Positions 36,642-45,476 of a DNA stretch of 64,000 nucleotides are shown here, one piece after another. The stretch is from an uncultured Tissierellia bacterium. GTDB lineage: Bacteria > Bacillota > Clostridia > Tissierellales > Tissierellaceae. Both the position numbers and the translations under genes were made by a program. Position 1 is the stretch's first letter; each line of letters begins with the position of its first letter. The notes under the pieces were generated by a model, which was not told the DNA's origin, searched no databases, and saw nothing but the letters and a program-made list of their open reading frames with translations. The stretch covers positions 124,001-188,000 of the forward strand of contig CAMIXG010000002.1 of assembly GCA_946402705.1 (NCBI GenBank). Direction: 5' to 3'.

Positions 36642-36672
36642 CTAAATGACAACTTTTCAAGTTGTCATTTAG
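36642..36672 (+). other. Perfect 14-bp hairpin between pbp and murE without a T tract
   Basis: CTAAATGACAACTT (36642-36655), loop TTC, and its exact complement (36659-36672) lie directly after the penicillin-binding-protein stop and just before the murE ribosome-binding site. No run of T follows, so it is not a standard intrinsic terminator; it may moderate read-through or mRNA stability. Confidence 0.75.
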
Positions 36673-36691
36673 CAAGTAAAGGAGCGAGAAT

Positions 36692-38140
36692 ATGTTGCTG
36701 GATAAAATCTTAGAAGGATATGACTATAAACTATTAGCAGGAAAATTAAATACTGAAATACTAGGTATTGAAAATGATTCTAGAGCTGTAACTGAGGGCT
36801 CCTTATTTATAGCTGAAGTAGGATATACTGTTGATGGACATGACTATATACAACAAGCAATTGGAAATGGAGCTGTAGCAGTTATCATTGAAAAAGAAGT
36901 GGAGATAAAGGGAGATGTTGCCATTGTAAAAGTGCAAGATACCTTGGATGCTATGGCCTATATATCAGTTAATTTTTATAATAAGCCATTTGAAAATATA
37001 CATACCATAGGTATTACTGGGACAAATGGTAAGACATCTACAACTTATTTTATAAAGAGCATACTTGAAGCAGGAAATTTATCTACAGGTATAATAGGAA
37101 CTATGGGGACACTTATTGGAGATAGGAAAATAGAAACTACTAATACAACTCCCAATTCTTTAGTAATGAACAAAATAATGAGTGAGATGGTAGATGCGAA
37201 AATAGACTATAGTATCATGGAGGTATCATCACATGCCCTAGCTCTTAAAAGAGTTGAGTATATGGAGTTTGAAACTGGTATATTTATGAATTTATCTAAA
37301 GATCATTTAGACTATCATGAAACAATTCAAAATTACTTTGAAAGTAAGGCAAGACTATTTAGTATAACTAAAAAAGCAAATATTATAAATTATGATGATA
37401 AATATGGCAGGAAAATAATTGAAAAACATAATGATGATAAGCTTATTAGCTTTGGACTTACAAAAGAAGCAGATGTTTTTGCATCAAATATAAGTTATGA
37501 GCTAGATAAGGTTAAATATACTTTAAACATATTTGATAAATCTATAGATATAGTACTAAACATACCAGGAGAATTTAGTATATATAATAGCATGGCAGCA
37601 GCAGCTTGTGCCTATAGTTATGGAATAGATATGGAAATAATAAAATTAGGACTTGAAAGCATAAAGGGTGTTAGAGGTAGATTTGAAGTAATTCCAACAA
37701 ACACAGACTATACAGTTATAATAGACTTTGCTCATACTGCAGATGGTCTTAAACAGGCTCTTCATACAATGGAAGACTTTGTAAAAGGTAGAAAGATAGT
37801 TGTTTTTGGAGCTGGTGGAAATAGGGATAAGACCAAAAGACCAGAAATGGGAGAGGTAGTAGGTAAGATGGGAGACATTGCCATTGTTACCTCAGATAAT
37901 CCTAGGTTTGAAGAGCCGGAAGCTATAGTAGATGATGTTATAGTTGGCGTGAAAAAAGGCAAGGCAGAAGTTATAAAAATAGTAGATAGAAAAGAAGCTA
38001 TAGAATATGCTTTAGATATAGCTAGAAAAGGTGACATAATACTGCTTGCAGGAAAAGGACATGAAACATATACCTTGATTAATGGTGTTAAGTTACCCTT
38101 TGATGAAAAAGAAATAGTATTAAATTATTTAGAAAAGTAG
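36692..38140 (+). CDS. murE: UDP-MurNAc-L-Ala-D-Glu: diamino acid ligase
   Basis: This 482-residue ATP-dependent amide ligase adds the third residue to the peptidoglycan stem. The ATP-binding motif is GITGTNGKTSTT around 107-118. EVSSHAL, then FMNLSKDHLDYH and VIIDFAHTADGL, are the expected blocks. The substrate-specificity motif reads DNPRFEEP (around 402), whose arginine is typical of meso-diaminopimelate enzymes, whereas lysine-type enzymes usually have DNPA. The next gene is mraY; murF, usually between them, is missing. Confidence 0.95.
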   Translation: MLLDKILEGYDYKLLAGKLNTEILGIENDSRAVTEGSLFIAEVGYTVDGHDYIQQAIGNGAVAVIIEKEVEIKGDVAIVKVQDTLDAMAYISVNFYNKPFENIHTIGITGTNGKTSTTYFIKSILEAGNLSTGIIGTMGTLIGDRKIETTNTTPNSLVMNKIMSEMVDAKIDYSIMEVSSHALALKRVEYMEFETGIFMNLSKDHLDYHETIQNYFESKARLFSITKKANIINYDDKYGRKIIEKHNDDKLISFGLTKEADVFASNISYELDKVKYTLNIFDKSIDIVLNIPGEFSIYNSMAAAACAYSYGIDMEIIKLGLESIKGVRGRFEVIPTNTDYTVIIDFAHTADGLKQALHTMEDFVKGRKIVVFGAGGNRDKTKRPEMGEVVGKMGDIAIVTSDNPRFEEPEAIVDDVIVGVKKGKAEVIKIVDRKEAIEYALDIARKGDIILLAGKGHETYTLINGVKLPFDEKEIVLNYLEK

Positions 38141-38148
38141 GAGATAAA

Positions 38149-39105
38149 ATGCAGTTTGATAGTAACATAATAAAATTAGTTTTTGTACCCTTTATATTAT
38201 CAGTAATACAAGGGCCAGTAGTAGTACCACTACTTAAAAAGTTTGAAATAGGACAAAGCATAAGAAAGGCAGGGCCAAAATCACATTATAAAAAAAGTGG
38301 AACTCCAACAATGGGAGGAATAATATTCTTCCTAAGTTCATTAATAAGTTTAATAATTTTTGTAGATTTTAGCATAAAGATAAAGATTATGTTACTTGGA
38401 ACATTTTTATTTGGATTAGTTGGTTTTATAGATGATTTCTTAATTGTAGTTAGAAAAGATAATGAAGGTTTAAGACCTAAACATAAAATGATAGGGCAAA
38501 TAGTTATAGCTTTAGGATTATCAACTTTTTATTATTTAAATAATGATACAGGACTGATAGTACCATTTACAAATAGATTATTAAATTTAGGAATCTTATA
38601 TATTCCATTTATGGTTATAGTGCTTAGTGGAACAGTAAATGCAGTTAATCTTACAGATGGACTGGATGGATTAGCTACAGGGATTACAATTTTAGTAATG
38701 TGTTTCTTTGCTTATGTGAGTAAGCTTATAGGAGTTTTAGATACCATGGAATTTTCACTGATATTAATGGGAGCCCTAATGGGATTCTTAGTAATTAATA
38801 AGTATCCAGCAAAAATCTTCATGGGAGATACAGGTTCTATGGCACTTGGTGGAGCAGTTGCTACAATAGCCATGGTTTTGGATATGCCACTATTTATACC
38901 AATAGTTGGAGGTATATATTTTGCAGAGGCTTTATCAGTTATAATACAGGTTACATCATATAAGTATAGAAAGAAAAGAGTATTTTTAATGAGTCCGCTT
39001 CATCATCATTATGAGCAGAAGGGCTGGCACGAAACTAAGGTTGTAGCAGTATTTTGGTTTGTAACTTTAATCCTATGTATAATAGGATATTTAAGTTTTA
39101 AATAA
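38149..39105 (+). CDS. mraY: Phospho-MurNAc-pentapeptide transferase
   Basis: A 318-residue polytopic enzyme that attaches the UDP-MurNAc-pentapeptide sugar to undecaprenyl phosphate, forming lipid I. KKSGTPTMGG is the first conserved loop (residues about 45-54), GFIDDFLIVV the catalytic aspartates, and NLTDGLDGLATG, FMGDTGSMALG and MSPLHHHYEQKGW the later ones. The length and all loops are intact. It is a key cell-wall enzyme within the cluster. Confidence 0.96.
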   Translation: MQFDSNIIKLVFVPFILSVIQGPVVVPLLKKFEIGQSIRKAGPKSHYKKSGTPTMGGIIFFLSSLISLIIFVDFSIKIKIMLLGTFLFGLVGFIDDFLIVVRKDNEGLRPKHKMIGQIVIALGLSTFYYLNNDTGLIVPFTNRLLNLGILYIPFMVIVLSGTVNAVNLTDGLDGLATGITILVMCFFAYVSKLIGVLDTMEFSLILMGALMGFLVINKYPAKIFMGDTGSMALGGAVATIAMVLDMPLFIPIVGGIYFAEALSVIIQVTSYKYRKKRVFLMSPLHHHYEQKGWHETKVVAVFWFVTLILCIIGYLSFK

Positions 39106-39115
39106 GGTGGGAACA

Positions 39116-40456
39116 ATGTTAGATAATAAAAATGTTTTAGTTTTTGGACTTGGAATAAGTGGTGTATCCACAATAAAAGCCTTAGCAAACTATAGGTGTA
39201 ATATAGTTGCCTATGATTCTAAACCAAAAGATAAATTAGAGGAAATATTAGAAGAAATAAAAGATATAAAATATGATTTAGTTTTGGATAATCTAAACTT
39301 AGAGGATATAGATTTAATAATAAAGAGCCCTGGTATACCACCTACAAATGATGTGATAAATAGAGCCTTAGAATTAAATATAGAGATTATAACAGATTTA
39401 GAATTAGGTTATATTTTGAGCAAGACTAAGAACATACTTGCTATAACTGGAACAAATGGTAAAACATCAACAACAACCCTAGTGGCTGATATGGTTAAGA
39501 GTAAGTTTAATAATACTTTTATTTGTGGAAATATTGGAATAGGTATTTTGGGAGCAGTTGAAAAGGCTGAGGAAAATGATGCTTTAGTCATAGAATGTAG
39601 TAGCTTTCAATTAGAAAATACAAGTAGATTTAGACCAAGAGTTTCAACCATAATAAATCTTAAACCCGACCACTTAGATTGGCATGGAAACTATGAAAAC
39701 TATATGAATTCAAAAATTAAAATTTTTAAAAATCAAACTGCTAGTGACTTTAGTATAATAAATGTAGATGATGAAGAGATAAGGAAAATAGAGGGTGAAC
39801 TTATTTCTAAAAAAATCTATATAAGTACACAAAGAAAACTAGAAGACGGAATTTACCTAGAAGATGGAAATGTAGTTTATAAAGATATGAATGAAAAAAT
39901 TATAGTTGCAAATATGGATGATATAGATATTTTTCCAGAAAATGCTTTGATTGCAGTTGGTTTTGGAATAGCTCTAGGAGTAGACATAGAGGAGATAAGA
40001 TTTGCCCTTGAAAAGTTTAAATCTTTGCCTCATAGAATGGAATATGTTGGAGAGATTGATGGTGTTAAATATTATAACGATTCCAAGGGAACAAATCCAG
40101 ATTCAACAATAAAGGCTATAGAAAATACAGCTGATAATATTATACTCATAGCTGGTGGTTATGATAAAGGATCAGACTTTAAAGAAATGCTTGAACTTGG
40201 AAAAGATAAGATAAAGACCATTATCTTATTGGGAGAAACTAAAGAAAAAATAAAAAAACAGGCCTTGAGCCTAGATTACAAAAAAATATATATAGTTAAT
40301 ACAATGGAAGAAGCAGTGGAAAAGGCTTTGGAAGTTGGCGAAAAAAATGATAATGTTTTATTATCACCAGCATGTGCATCTTGGGGAATGTATCATAATT
40401 TCGAAGAAAGAGGGAATCACTTTAAAAAAATTGTAAATGAAAATATGGTGAGATAG
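39116..40456 (+). CDS. murD: UDP-N-acetylmuramoylalanine-D-glutamate ligase
   Basis: It adds D-glutamate to UDP-MurNAc-L-alanine, the second stem-peptide residue. The 446-residue protein has an N-terminal UDP-binding Rossmann segment (VLVFGLGISGVS), ITGTNGKTSTTT around 110-121, CSSFQLEN, NLKPDHLDWHG and YYNDSKGTNPDS. The ATG at 39116 is chosen because AAGGTGG ends five bases before; an in-frame GTG at 39107 overlaps that site. It lies 10 bases after mraY. Confidence 0.95.
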   Translation: MLDNKNVLVFGLGISGVSTIKALANYRCNIVAYDSKPKDKLEEILEEIKDIKYDLVLDNLNLEDIDLIIKSPGIPPTNDVINRALELNIEIITDLELGYILSKTKNILAITGTNGKTSTTTLVADMVKSKFNNTFICGNIGIGILGAVEKAEENDALVIECSSFQLENTSRFRPRVSTIINLKPDHLDWHGNYENYMNSKIKIFKNQTASDFSIINVDDEEIRKIEGELISKKIYISTQRKLEDGIYLEDGNVVYKDMNEKIIVANMDDIDIFPENALIAVGFGIALGVDIEEIRFALEKFKSLPHRMEYVGEIDGVKYYNDSKGTNPDSTIKAIENTADNIILIAGGYDKGSDFKEMLELGKDKIKTIILLGETKEKIKKQALSLDYKKIYIVNTMEEAVEKALEVGEKNDNVLLSPACASWGMYHNFEERGNHFKKIVNENMVR

Positions 40457-40457
40457 G

Positions 40458-41588
40458 ATGGAAAAAAGAGTTAAAATCAAGAAAAAACAAATAGATTATA
40501 CCCTGCTTATAACAGTAATGTTATTGGTTTTTATTGGTATATCAATGGTATTTAGTGCAAGCTGGCCAGAGGCTATAAAAGAGTTTGGTAATAGCTATCA
40601 CTTTGTAAAAAAACAAATAACTTTTGCAATTATAGGGCTTGGAGGTATGATATTTGCCATAAATTTTAGGTATAGTAATTGGAAAAAAATGGCGTTTCCA
40701 ATATTTATATTATCTATTTTATCTGTAGGACTTTTATTTACACCTATGGGACTTACTATACTGGGTGCTAGAAGATGGGTTAAGCTTGGACCTATAACCT
40801 TCATGCCTGGTGATATTGTAAAGGTTGGGGCAGTAATTTATTTTTCAAGTGTACTGGCAGATATGGGACGAGATGTTGAAAGTTTGAAAAAAGGTGGTTT
40901 AAAGGCCATTGGAATCTTAGGGTTTTCAGTTGCTTTGATACTGATACAGAATGACCTTGGTACAGCCATAACCCTGGCAGCTACCTTGACAATAATGATA
41001 GTTGTAGCTGGTTTTAAACTTAGATACTTATTACCACTAGTAGGGATTGCCCTAGCAGGGATGGCATACTTGTTCTTAGATGCAATGAAGAATCCAGATT
41101 CAAACCATGCATTTAGGGTTAGAAGAATAACTTCATTTTTAGATCCCTTTGCAGATCCTAGAGGTTCAGGCTGGCAGGCAGTCCAGTCCTTATATGCACT
41201 AGGTGCAGGAGGAATATTTGGTATTGGTCTTGGTAAATCTAAGCAAAAATTTATGTATATACCAGAATCCTATAATGACTTTATATTTTCCATAATAGGA
41301 GAAGAACTTGGCTTTGTAGGTGTTAGTTTAATTATAATATTATATATGCTAATAGTTATTAGAGGTGTAAAGATAGCATTAAATTCAAAAGACCCCTTTG
41401 GTTTCTTTTTGGCAATAGGTATAACAGCCCTTATATCAATGCAGAGTTTGATACATATAGCTGTTGTAACATCATCTATACCAACTACAGGTATAACCTT
41501 ACCATTTATATCATATGGTGGTACATCCTTGGTTATATACATGGGACTTATTGGGATATTATTAAATATATCTAAGTATGGAAAATAG
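40458..41588 (+). CDS. ftsW: SEDS-family lipid II polymerase/flippase FtsW (or SpoVE)
   Basis: A 376-residue SEDS protein with about ten helices. The family features are GISMVFSASW near the first helix, GARRWVKLGPITFMPGDIVK, QNDLGTA, and the ending PFISYGGTSLVIYMGLIGILLNIS. SEDS proteins polymerise glycan strands with a partner class B PBP, here encoded four genes upstream. In sporulating clostridia the same position can hold SpoVE; FtsW is preferred because sporulation genes are not seen. Confidence 0.93.
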   Translation: MEKRVKIKKKQIDYTLLITVMLLVFIGISMVFSASWPEAIKEFGNSYHFVKKQITFAIIGLGGMIFAINFRYSNWKKMAFPIFILSILSVGLLFTPMGLTILGARRWVKLGPITFMPGDIVKVGAVIYFSSVLADMGRDVESLKKGGLKAIGILGFSVALILIQNDLGTAITLAATLTIMIVVAGFKLRYLLPLVGIALAGMAYLFLDAMKNPDSNHAFRVRRITSFLDPFADPRGSGWQAVQSLYALGAGGIFGIGLGKSKQKFMYIPESYNDFIFSIIGEELGFVGVSLIIILYMLIVIRGVKIALNSKDPFGFFLAIGITALISMQSLIHIAVVTSSIPTTGITLPFISYGGTSLVIYMGLIGILLNISKYGK

Positions 41589-41598
41589 GAGAGTGACA

Positions 41599-42696
41599 AT
41601 GAAATATTTAATAACAGGTGGAGGTACAGGAGGACATATATATCCTGCCCTTGCCATAGCGGACAAGATAAAAAAAGAAGATGAAAATGCAGAAATAATC
41701 TATGTTGGTACAAAAAATGGGCTTGAGTCAAAACTTGCAACAAAGGCAGGCTATGATTATAAGTCAGTGAGAGTTAAGAGTTTACCAAGAAAAATAAATA
41801 AAGATTTTTTTGTATCTATAAAAGAATTAATCTTAGGTATAAATGATTCAAGAAAAATTATAAAAGACTTTAAACCAGATGTAGTTATAGGTACTGGAGG
41901 ATATGTTTGTGGACCAGTAGTTTTGATGGGAGCATTAAAAGGACATAAGGCAGTTATACACGAGCAAAATTCGTATCCAGGGATAACAAATAAAATTTTA
42001 TCTAGATTTGTTGATAAAATTTTAATAACCTTTGATGAGGCAAGAAAATATTTTCCTAAAAAGGAAAAAATCACTTTAACGGGAAATCCTGTTAGGGAAA
42101 GTATCTTATCAGTAGATAAAGAATTAGCCTATAAAAAATTGGGTATAAATCCCAAGATGAAAACTATTTTAGTATTTGGTGGTAGTGGAGGACAAAAGTC
42201 TATAAATGATACAGTTATAGATCTAATACCTAATATAGAAGATAAGTATCAATTAATTTTTGTAACAGGTGAGAGACTTTTTGAAGATGTAAATAAGCAG
42301 ATACAAGATAAAAATATAGAGATAAATGATAATGTAAAAGTTCTAGCATATCTATATGATATGCCAGAGGCCTTAAATATATGTGACCTGATAATAACCT
42401 CAGCTGGTGCAATTACTCTATCAGAGATATCTATATTGGGCATACCTAGTATATTAGTACCAAAATCATATTCAGCGGAAAATCATCAAGAATATAATGC
42501 AAAATCCTTTAAAGAAGTTGGGGCTGCAGAAGTGATTTTAGAAAATGAATTAAATTCAGACCTACTTAAAGATGTGGTACTAAACTTATTAGAAGATCAA
42601 GAAAAATTAACTGAAATGAGAGAAAATAGTTTAAAATTGGGTGTGAAAAATGCTACACAAAATATATTTGATGAGATTAATAAGCTTACACTATGA
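41599..42696 (+). CDS. murG: Lipid II synthase (GlcNAc transferase)
   Basis: It adds GlcNAc to lipid I to make lipid II on the cytoplasmic membrane face. This 365-residue GT-B glycosyltransferase starts MKYLITGGGTGGHIYPAL (the donor- and lipid-binding G loop). It also contains HEQNSYPG, LVFGGSGGQKSIN, a TSAGAITLSEI block and KSYSAENHQEYNA. The ATG at 41599 follows AGGAG at the ftsW end; the ORF extends upstream to 41578, overlapping ftsW, without a better site. The length is normal. Confidence 0.95.
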   Translation: MKYLITGGGTGGHIYPALAIADKIKKEDENAEIIYVGTKNGLESKLATKAGYDYKSVRVKSLPRKINKDFFVSIKELILGINDSRKIIKDFKPDVVIGTGGYVCGPVVLMGALKGHKAVIHEQNSYPGITNKILSRFVDKILITFDEARKYFPKKEKITLTGNPVRESILSVDKELAYKKLGINPKMKTILVFGGSGGQKSINDTVIDLIPNIEDKYQLIFVTGERLFEDVNKQIQDKNIEINDNVKVLAYLYDMPEALNICDLIITSAGAITLSEISILGIPSILVPKSYSAENHQEYNAKSFKEVGAAEVILENELNSDLLKDVVLNLLEDQEKLTEMRENSLKLGVKNATQNIFDEINKLTL

Positions 42697-42834
42697 AATT
42701 AAAGCAAGTTAAGATATAATCATATATATAATGTCCATTAAAGACTAGTAAAATATGTAAAAAGTCTTTTAAATAGTTGTCTAATTCTAAATAAATTGGA
42801 TAAACTTAGGCTTATATAGATGGAGTTGATTTTT

Positions 42835-43575
42835 TTGGAAAAGAAAAAACGTGGAATTATAATCATAGCTATTTTAATAGTAGCTGGAGGAGTCATATAT
42901 TTCATGACAAATGCCAGCTATTTTAGGTTAAAGAAAGTTACTGTAGCTGGAAATCAAAATCTTGGAAAAGAAGTTGTAATTGGACTTTCAGAACTTAAGG
43001 TTAATAATAATATATTTAGGTCTAACACAGGTAAGGCTAAAAAAAATATAAGTAAAAATCCTTATGTTGAAGATATAAAAGTTACTAGAAAACTTCCAGA
43101 TACTATAAATATTGTAATATCAGAAATAAGTGAAACATATCAAATACCAACTGAAGACAAATCGCATATAATATTAGATGCCAATGGAAACATACTTAAC
43201 TATAAGAAAAGTCCTAGTAAAAATGTAACTGTCATAAAGGGACTTAAATTCAATAAAAAAATAAATGAAAAATCTATTGGAACTAATATATCAGAGTATG
43301 GGGAAAATGATAAGATATTTAAGTATCTAAAGAGCAGCTCAGACTTAAATTTACCAAATGAAATAAGGGAAATAAATTTTAACAAAAATAATATTGATAT
43401 TATTTTAAAAAATAATAAGCTTGTTAAGTTTGGCAATTTTAAAAACTATGAATATAAATTGAAGTTATTAAAAGAAGTTCTTAAAAAGACAGCAGAGGAA
43501 AAGATTAATTATGAAACTATCTTTATGGACAGAGGAGAGAATCCGATAATAGTAACAGATGGTGCAAGTTTATAA
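42835..43575 (+). CDS. ftsQ: FtsQ/DivIB-like cell-division protein
   Basis: A 246-residue bitopic protein: a lysine/arginine-rich short cytoplasmic end, one helix (about residues 7-25) and a POTRA domain (FRLKKVTVAGNQNLGKEVVIGLS) followed by the beta domain (LPDTINIVISE). It is poorly conserved but fits FtsQ/DivIB by topology and by its place after murG. The TTG at 42835 is favoured because GGAG lies eight to nine bases upstream; the ATG at 42820 lacks one. The 138-base gap before it has weak promoter-like sequences and a 7-bp hairpin. Confidence 0.85.
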   Translation: MEKKKRGIIIIAILIVAGGVIYFMTNASYFRLKKVTVAGNQNLGKEVVIGLSELKVNNNIFRSNTGKAKKNISKNPYVEDIKVTRKLPDTINIVISEISETYQIPTEDKSHIILDANGNILNYKKSPSKNVTVIKGLKFNKKINEKSIGTNISEYGENDKIFKYLKSSSDLNLPNEIREINFNKNNIDIILKNNKLVKFGNFKNYEYKLKLLKEVLKKTAEEKINYETIFMDRGENPIIVTDGASL

Positions 43576-43590
43576 TAGAGGAGAGATAAG

Positions 43591-44322
43591 GTGGAAAGAA
43601 GAAAGGATTTATTGGCGATTGTTATAGTATCTATATTTCTTGGAATCATTCTATCTATTCAATTTAAGACAGTTAATAAAACTGTAGGAGTTGGAGTTCT
43701 ACCAACACAGAGATCGCAACAATTGGCACAAGACCTAAAAAAAGCACAAAGTGATAAGGAATCTCAAACTAAAAGAATTGAAGAATTAGAAGAAAAAATA
43801 TCTAAATATGAAAAAGGTGAAGTAGACAAAAATACTTATGCTGAAAACATTTATAATGATATGCAAAAATACAGAACCCTTGCTGGGTATTTAGATATGG
43901 AAGGACCAGGAGTTATAATGGAGGTAAGTGATCCAGAGATAGATGTAAAATTTGGAGAGGGTTTATACCTAATAGATCAGTTAGACTATATACTTCAAAC
44001 TATATCTATACTAAATGCAGCTGATGCAGAAGCGATTTCTATAAATGACCAAAGATATACTGCATTTACAGAGATAGAAAGAGCGGGAGATCATGTTATG
44101 ATAAATGGTGTACCAACAAATACACCAATAACAATAAAAGCCATAGGAGACACTAGAACCTTGGAGTCTGTACTAACTATAAAAAATGGAATAGTTGATG
44201 CTTTAAGATATGCCGATTATACAGTTCAAGTAAAAAAAGAAAACAAGGTAGAAATACCAAAATCTAAGAAGGTAAAAGAATTAATTTTTGCTAAACCCGT
44301 AGAAGAATCAGAGAACAGGTGA
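43591..44322 (+). CDS. DUF881 family protein (first of two)
   Basis: A 243-residue protein with one N-terminal helix, an extracytoplasmic coiled coil (about residues 42-72) and a globular domain. The domain has LDMEGPGVIMEVSDPE near 100, then LINAADAEAISINDQR-like (LNAADAEAISINDQRYTAF) and TPITIKAIGDTRTLES, which match DUF881 (YlxW/YlxX). Function unknown; in Bacillus such genes lie between divIB and ftsZ. GTG start with AGGAGAG upstream. It resembles its neighbour but is not identical, consistent with an old duplication. Confidence 0.87.
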   Translation: MERRKDLLAIVIVSIFLGIILSIQFKTVNKTVGVGVLPTQRSQQLAQDLKKAQSDKESQTKRIEELEEKISKYEKGEVDKNTYAENIYNDMQKYRTLAGYLDMEGPGVIMEVSDPEIDVKFGEGLYLIDQLDYILQTISILNAADAEAISINDQRYTAFTEIERAGDHVMINGVPTNTPITIKAIGDTRTLESVLTIKNGIVDALRYADYTVQVKKENKVEIPKSKKVKELIFAKPVEESENR

Positions 44323-44326
44323 TTGT

Positions 44327-45064
44327 ATGAAAAGAGAGCCTAAGTTTATAATTTTAATGTTTAGTATTATACTTGGAGTTACAATATCTTTTCAGCTTAA
44401 AAACAAGCTAGATGTATATGCACCAGCCACTCTTGTATCTATGCAGGAAACAAAAGCGGAGATTGAAGTTATAAATAGTGAAATAGAAGAGCTTAAAAAA
44501 GTCGAAAAAGACTATGAGCAAAAGTTGGAAAAACTAGAAATCTTATCTAAGAAAAATAATAATGCTGGTGAAGTTATTCAGAGTATGAAAAAGGATATAG
44601 AGAAACATAAAATCTTATCTGGAAACCTTACCTTGGAAGGACCTGGAATAATAATATCTCTATATGATAATATGGAAGATAGAAGTGAAGACCTTGGATA
44701 TGATATTAATAATGATGTAATACATGATGTAGATATTTTAAATATAATAAATGACCTAAGAGTAGCTGGGGCAGAAGCTGTTAGTATAAATAATCAAAGA
44801 GTACTTTCAGAGTCAGAAGTATTTTGTAATGGCCCATCTATAAGTATTAACAAAAGGCGAACAGGAACGCCATTTATAATAAAAGCTATAGGAGATCCTA
44901 AATTATTATCAGCAGCTGTAAATGCTCCAGGAACTTATGGAGATGGTCTTAAAAATGGTCTTGGAAAAGGCTTAGACACAACAGTTGAAGATAACTTAAT
45001 TATAGAATCATATAATAAAACACTTAGCTATAGATATGCAAAACCTAGAGGAGAAGGTGATTAG
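44327..45064 (+). CDS. DUF881 family protein (second of two)
   Basis: A 245-residue paralogue of the preceding gene. It has one helix at the N-terminus, a coiled coil (about residues 38-70) and the same domain landmarks: LTLEGPGIIISLYDN, LRVAGAEAVSINNQRV and GTPFIIKAIGDP. The sequence differs substantially from its neighbour outside these blocks, and it has an extra glycine-rich loop near the end (GDGLKNGLGKGLD). Only four bases separate the two genes. Function unknown; probably envelope- or division-linked by location. Confidence 0.87.
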   Translation: MKREPKFIILMFSIILGVTISFQLKNKLDVYAPATLVSMQETKAEIEVINSEIEELKKVEKDYEQKLEKLEILSKKNNNAGEVIQSMKKDIEKHKILSGNLTLEGPGIIISLYDNMEDRSEDLGYDINNDVIHDVDILNIINDLRVAGAEAVSINNQRVLSESEVFCNGPSISINKRRTGTPFIIKAIGDPKLLSAAVNAPGTYGDGLKNGLGKGLDTTVEDNLIIESYNKTLSYRYAKPRGEGD

Positions 45065-45066
45065 AA

Positions 45067-45432
45067 TTGTTTTTTGCACTAATAGGAATATTAATAGGAG
45101 TAGTTATAGGTTTTCTATTACCATTTACCTATAATACAGCATATTCTCTTTATATCTCAGTTGCTATATTGGCTTGTTTAGACTCAGTTTTTGGGGGAGT
45201 AAGAGCCACTTTAGAAAATAAATTTGACTTAGTAATTTTTATATCAGGATTTTTTGGGAATTCTATAATCGCAGCATTTTTAGCGTATTTAGGAGATAGG
45301 TTAGGAGTTCCTTTATACTATGCAGCAATTTTCACTTTTGGAAATAGATTATTTGAAAACTTTGGAAAAATAAGAAGATCATTAATAACGAGCAAAAAAA
45401 ATAAAAATCAGACAGAAGAACTAGACAGATAA
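45067..45432 (+). CDS. sbp: Small basic membrane protein (DUF1290/Sbp)
   Basis: A 121-residue membrane protein with three to four helices (residues 1-20, 25-45, 55-75, 80-95) and a basic tail ([15 protein letters not shown]). [16 protein letters not shown] is the conserved loop of the Sbp/DUF1290 family, which sits directly before ftsA-ftsZ in many Firmicutes. Function unknown. TTG start at 45067 with GGAGAAGG upstream. Here ftsZ follows directly and ftsA is absent. Confidence 0.85.
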   Translation: MFFALIGILIGVVIGFLLPFTYNTAYSLYISVAILACLDSVFGGVRATLENKFDLVIFISGFFGNSIIAAFLAYLGDRLGVPLYYAAIFTFGNRLFENFGKIRRSLITSKKNKNQTEELDR

Positions 45433-45476
45433 AATCTATAAATAGTAAAATATATAATGATATAGGAGGAGATAAA

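Noticed and set aside
41270..41743. 157-codon minus-strand open frame over ftsW and murG
   Set aside because: It is a shadow of two well-conserved genes with no Shine-Dalgarno sequence.
42738..42770. Hairpin between murG and ftsQ as a terminator
   Set aside because: Only a 7-bp stem with a 16-base loop and no T run; not strong enough to call.
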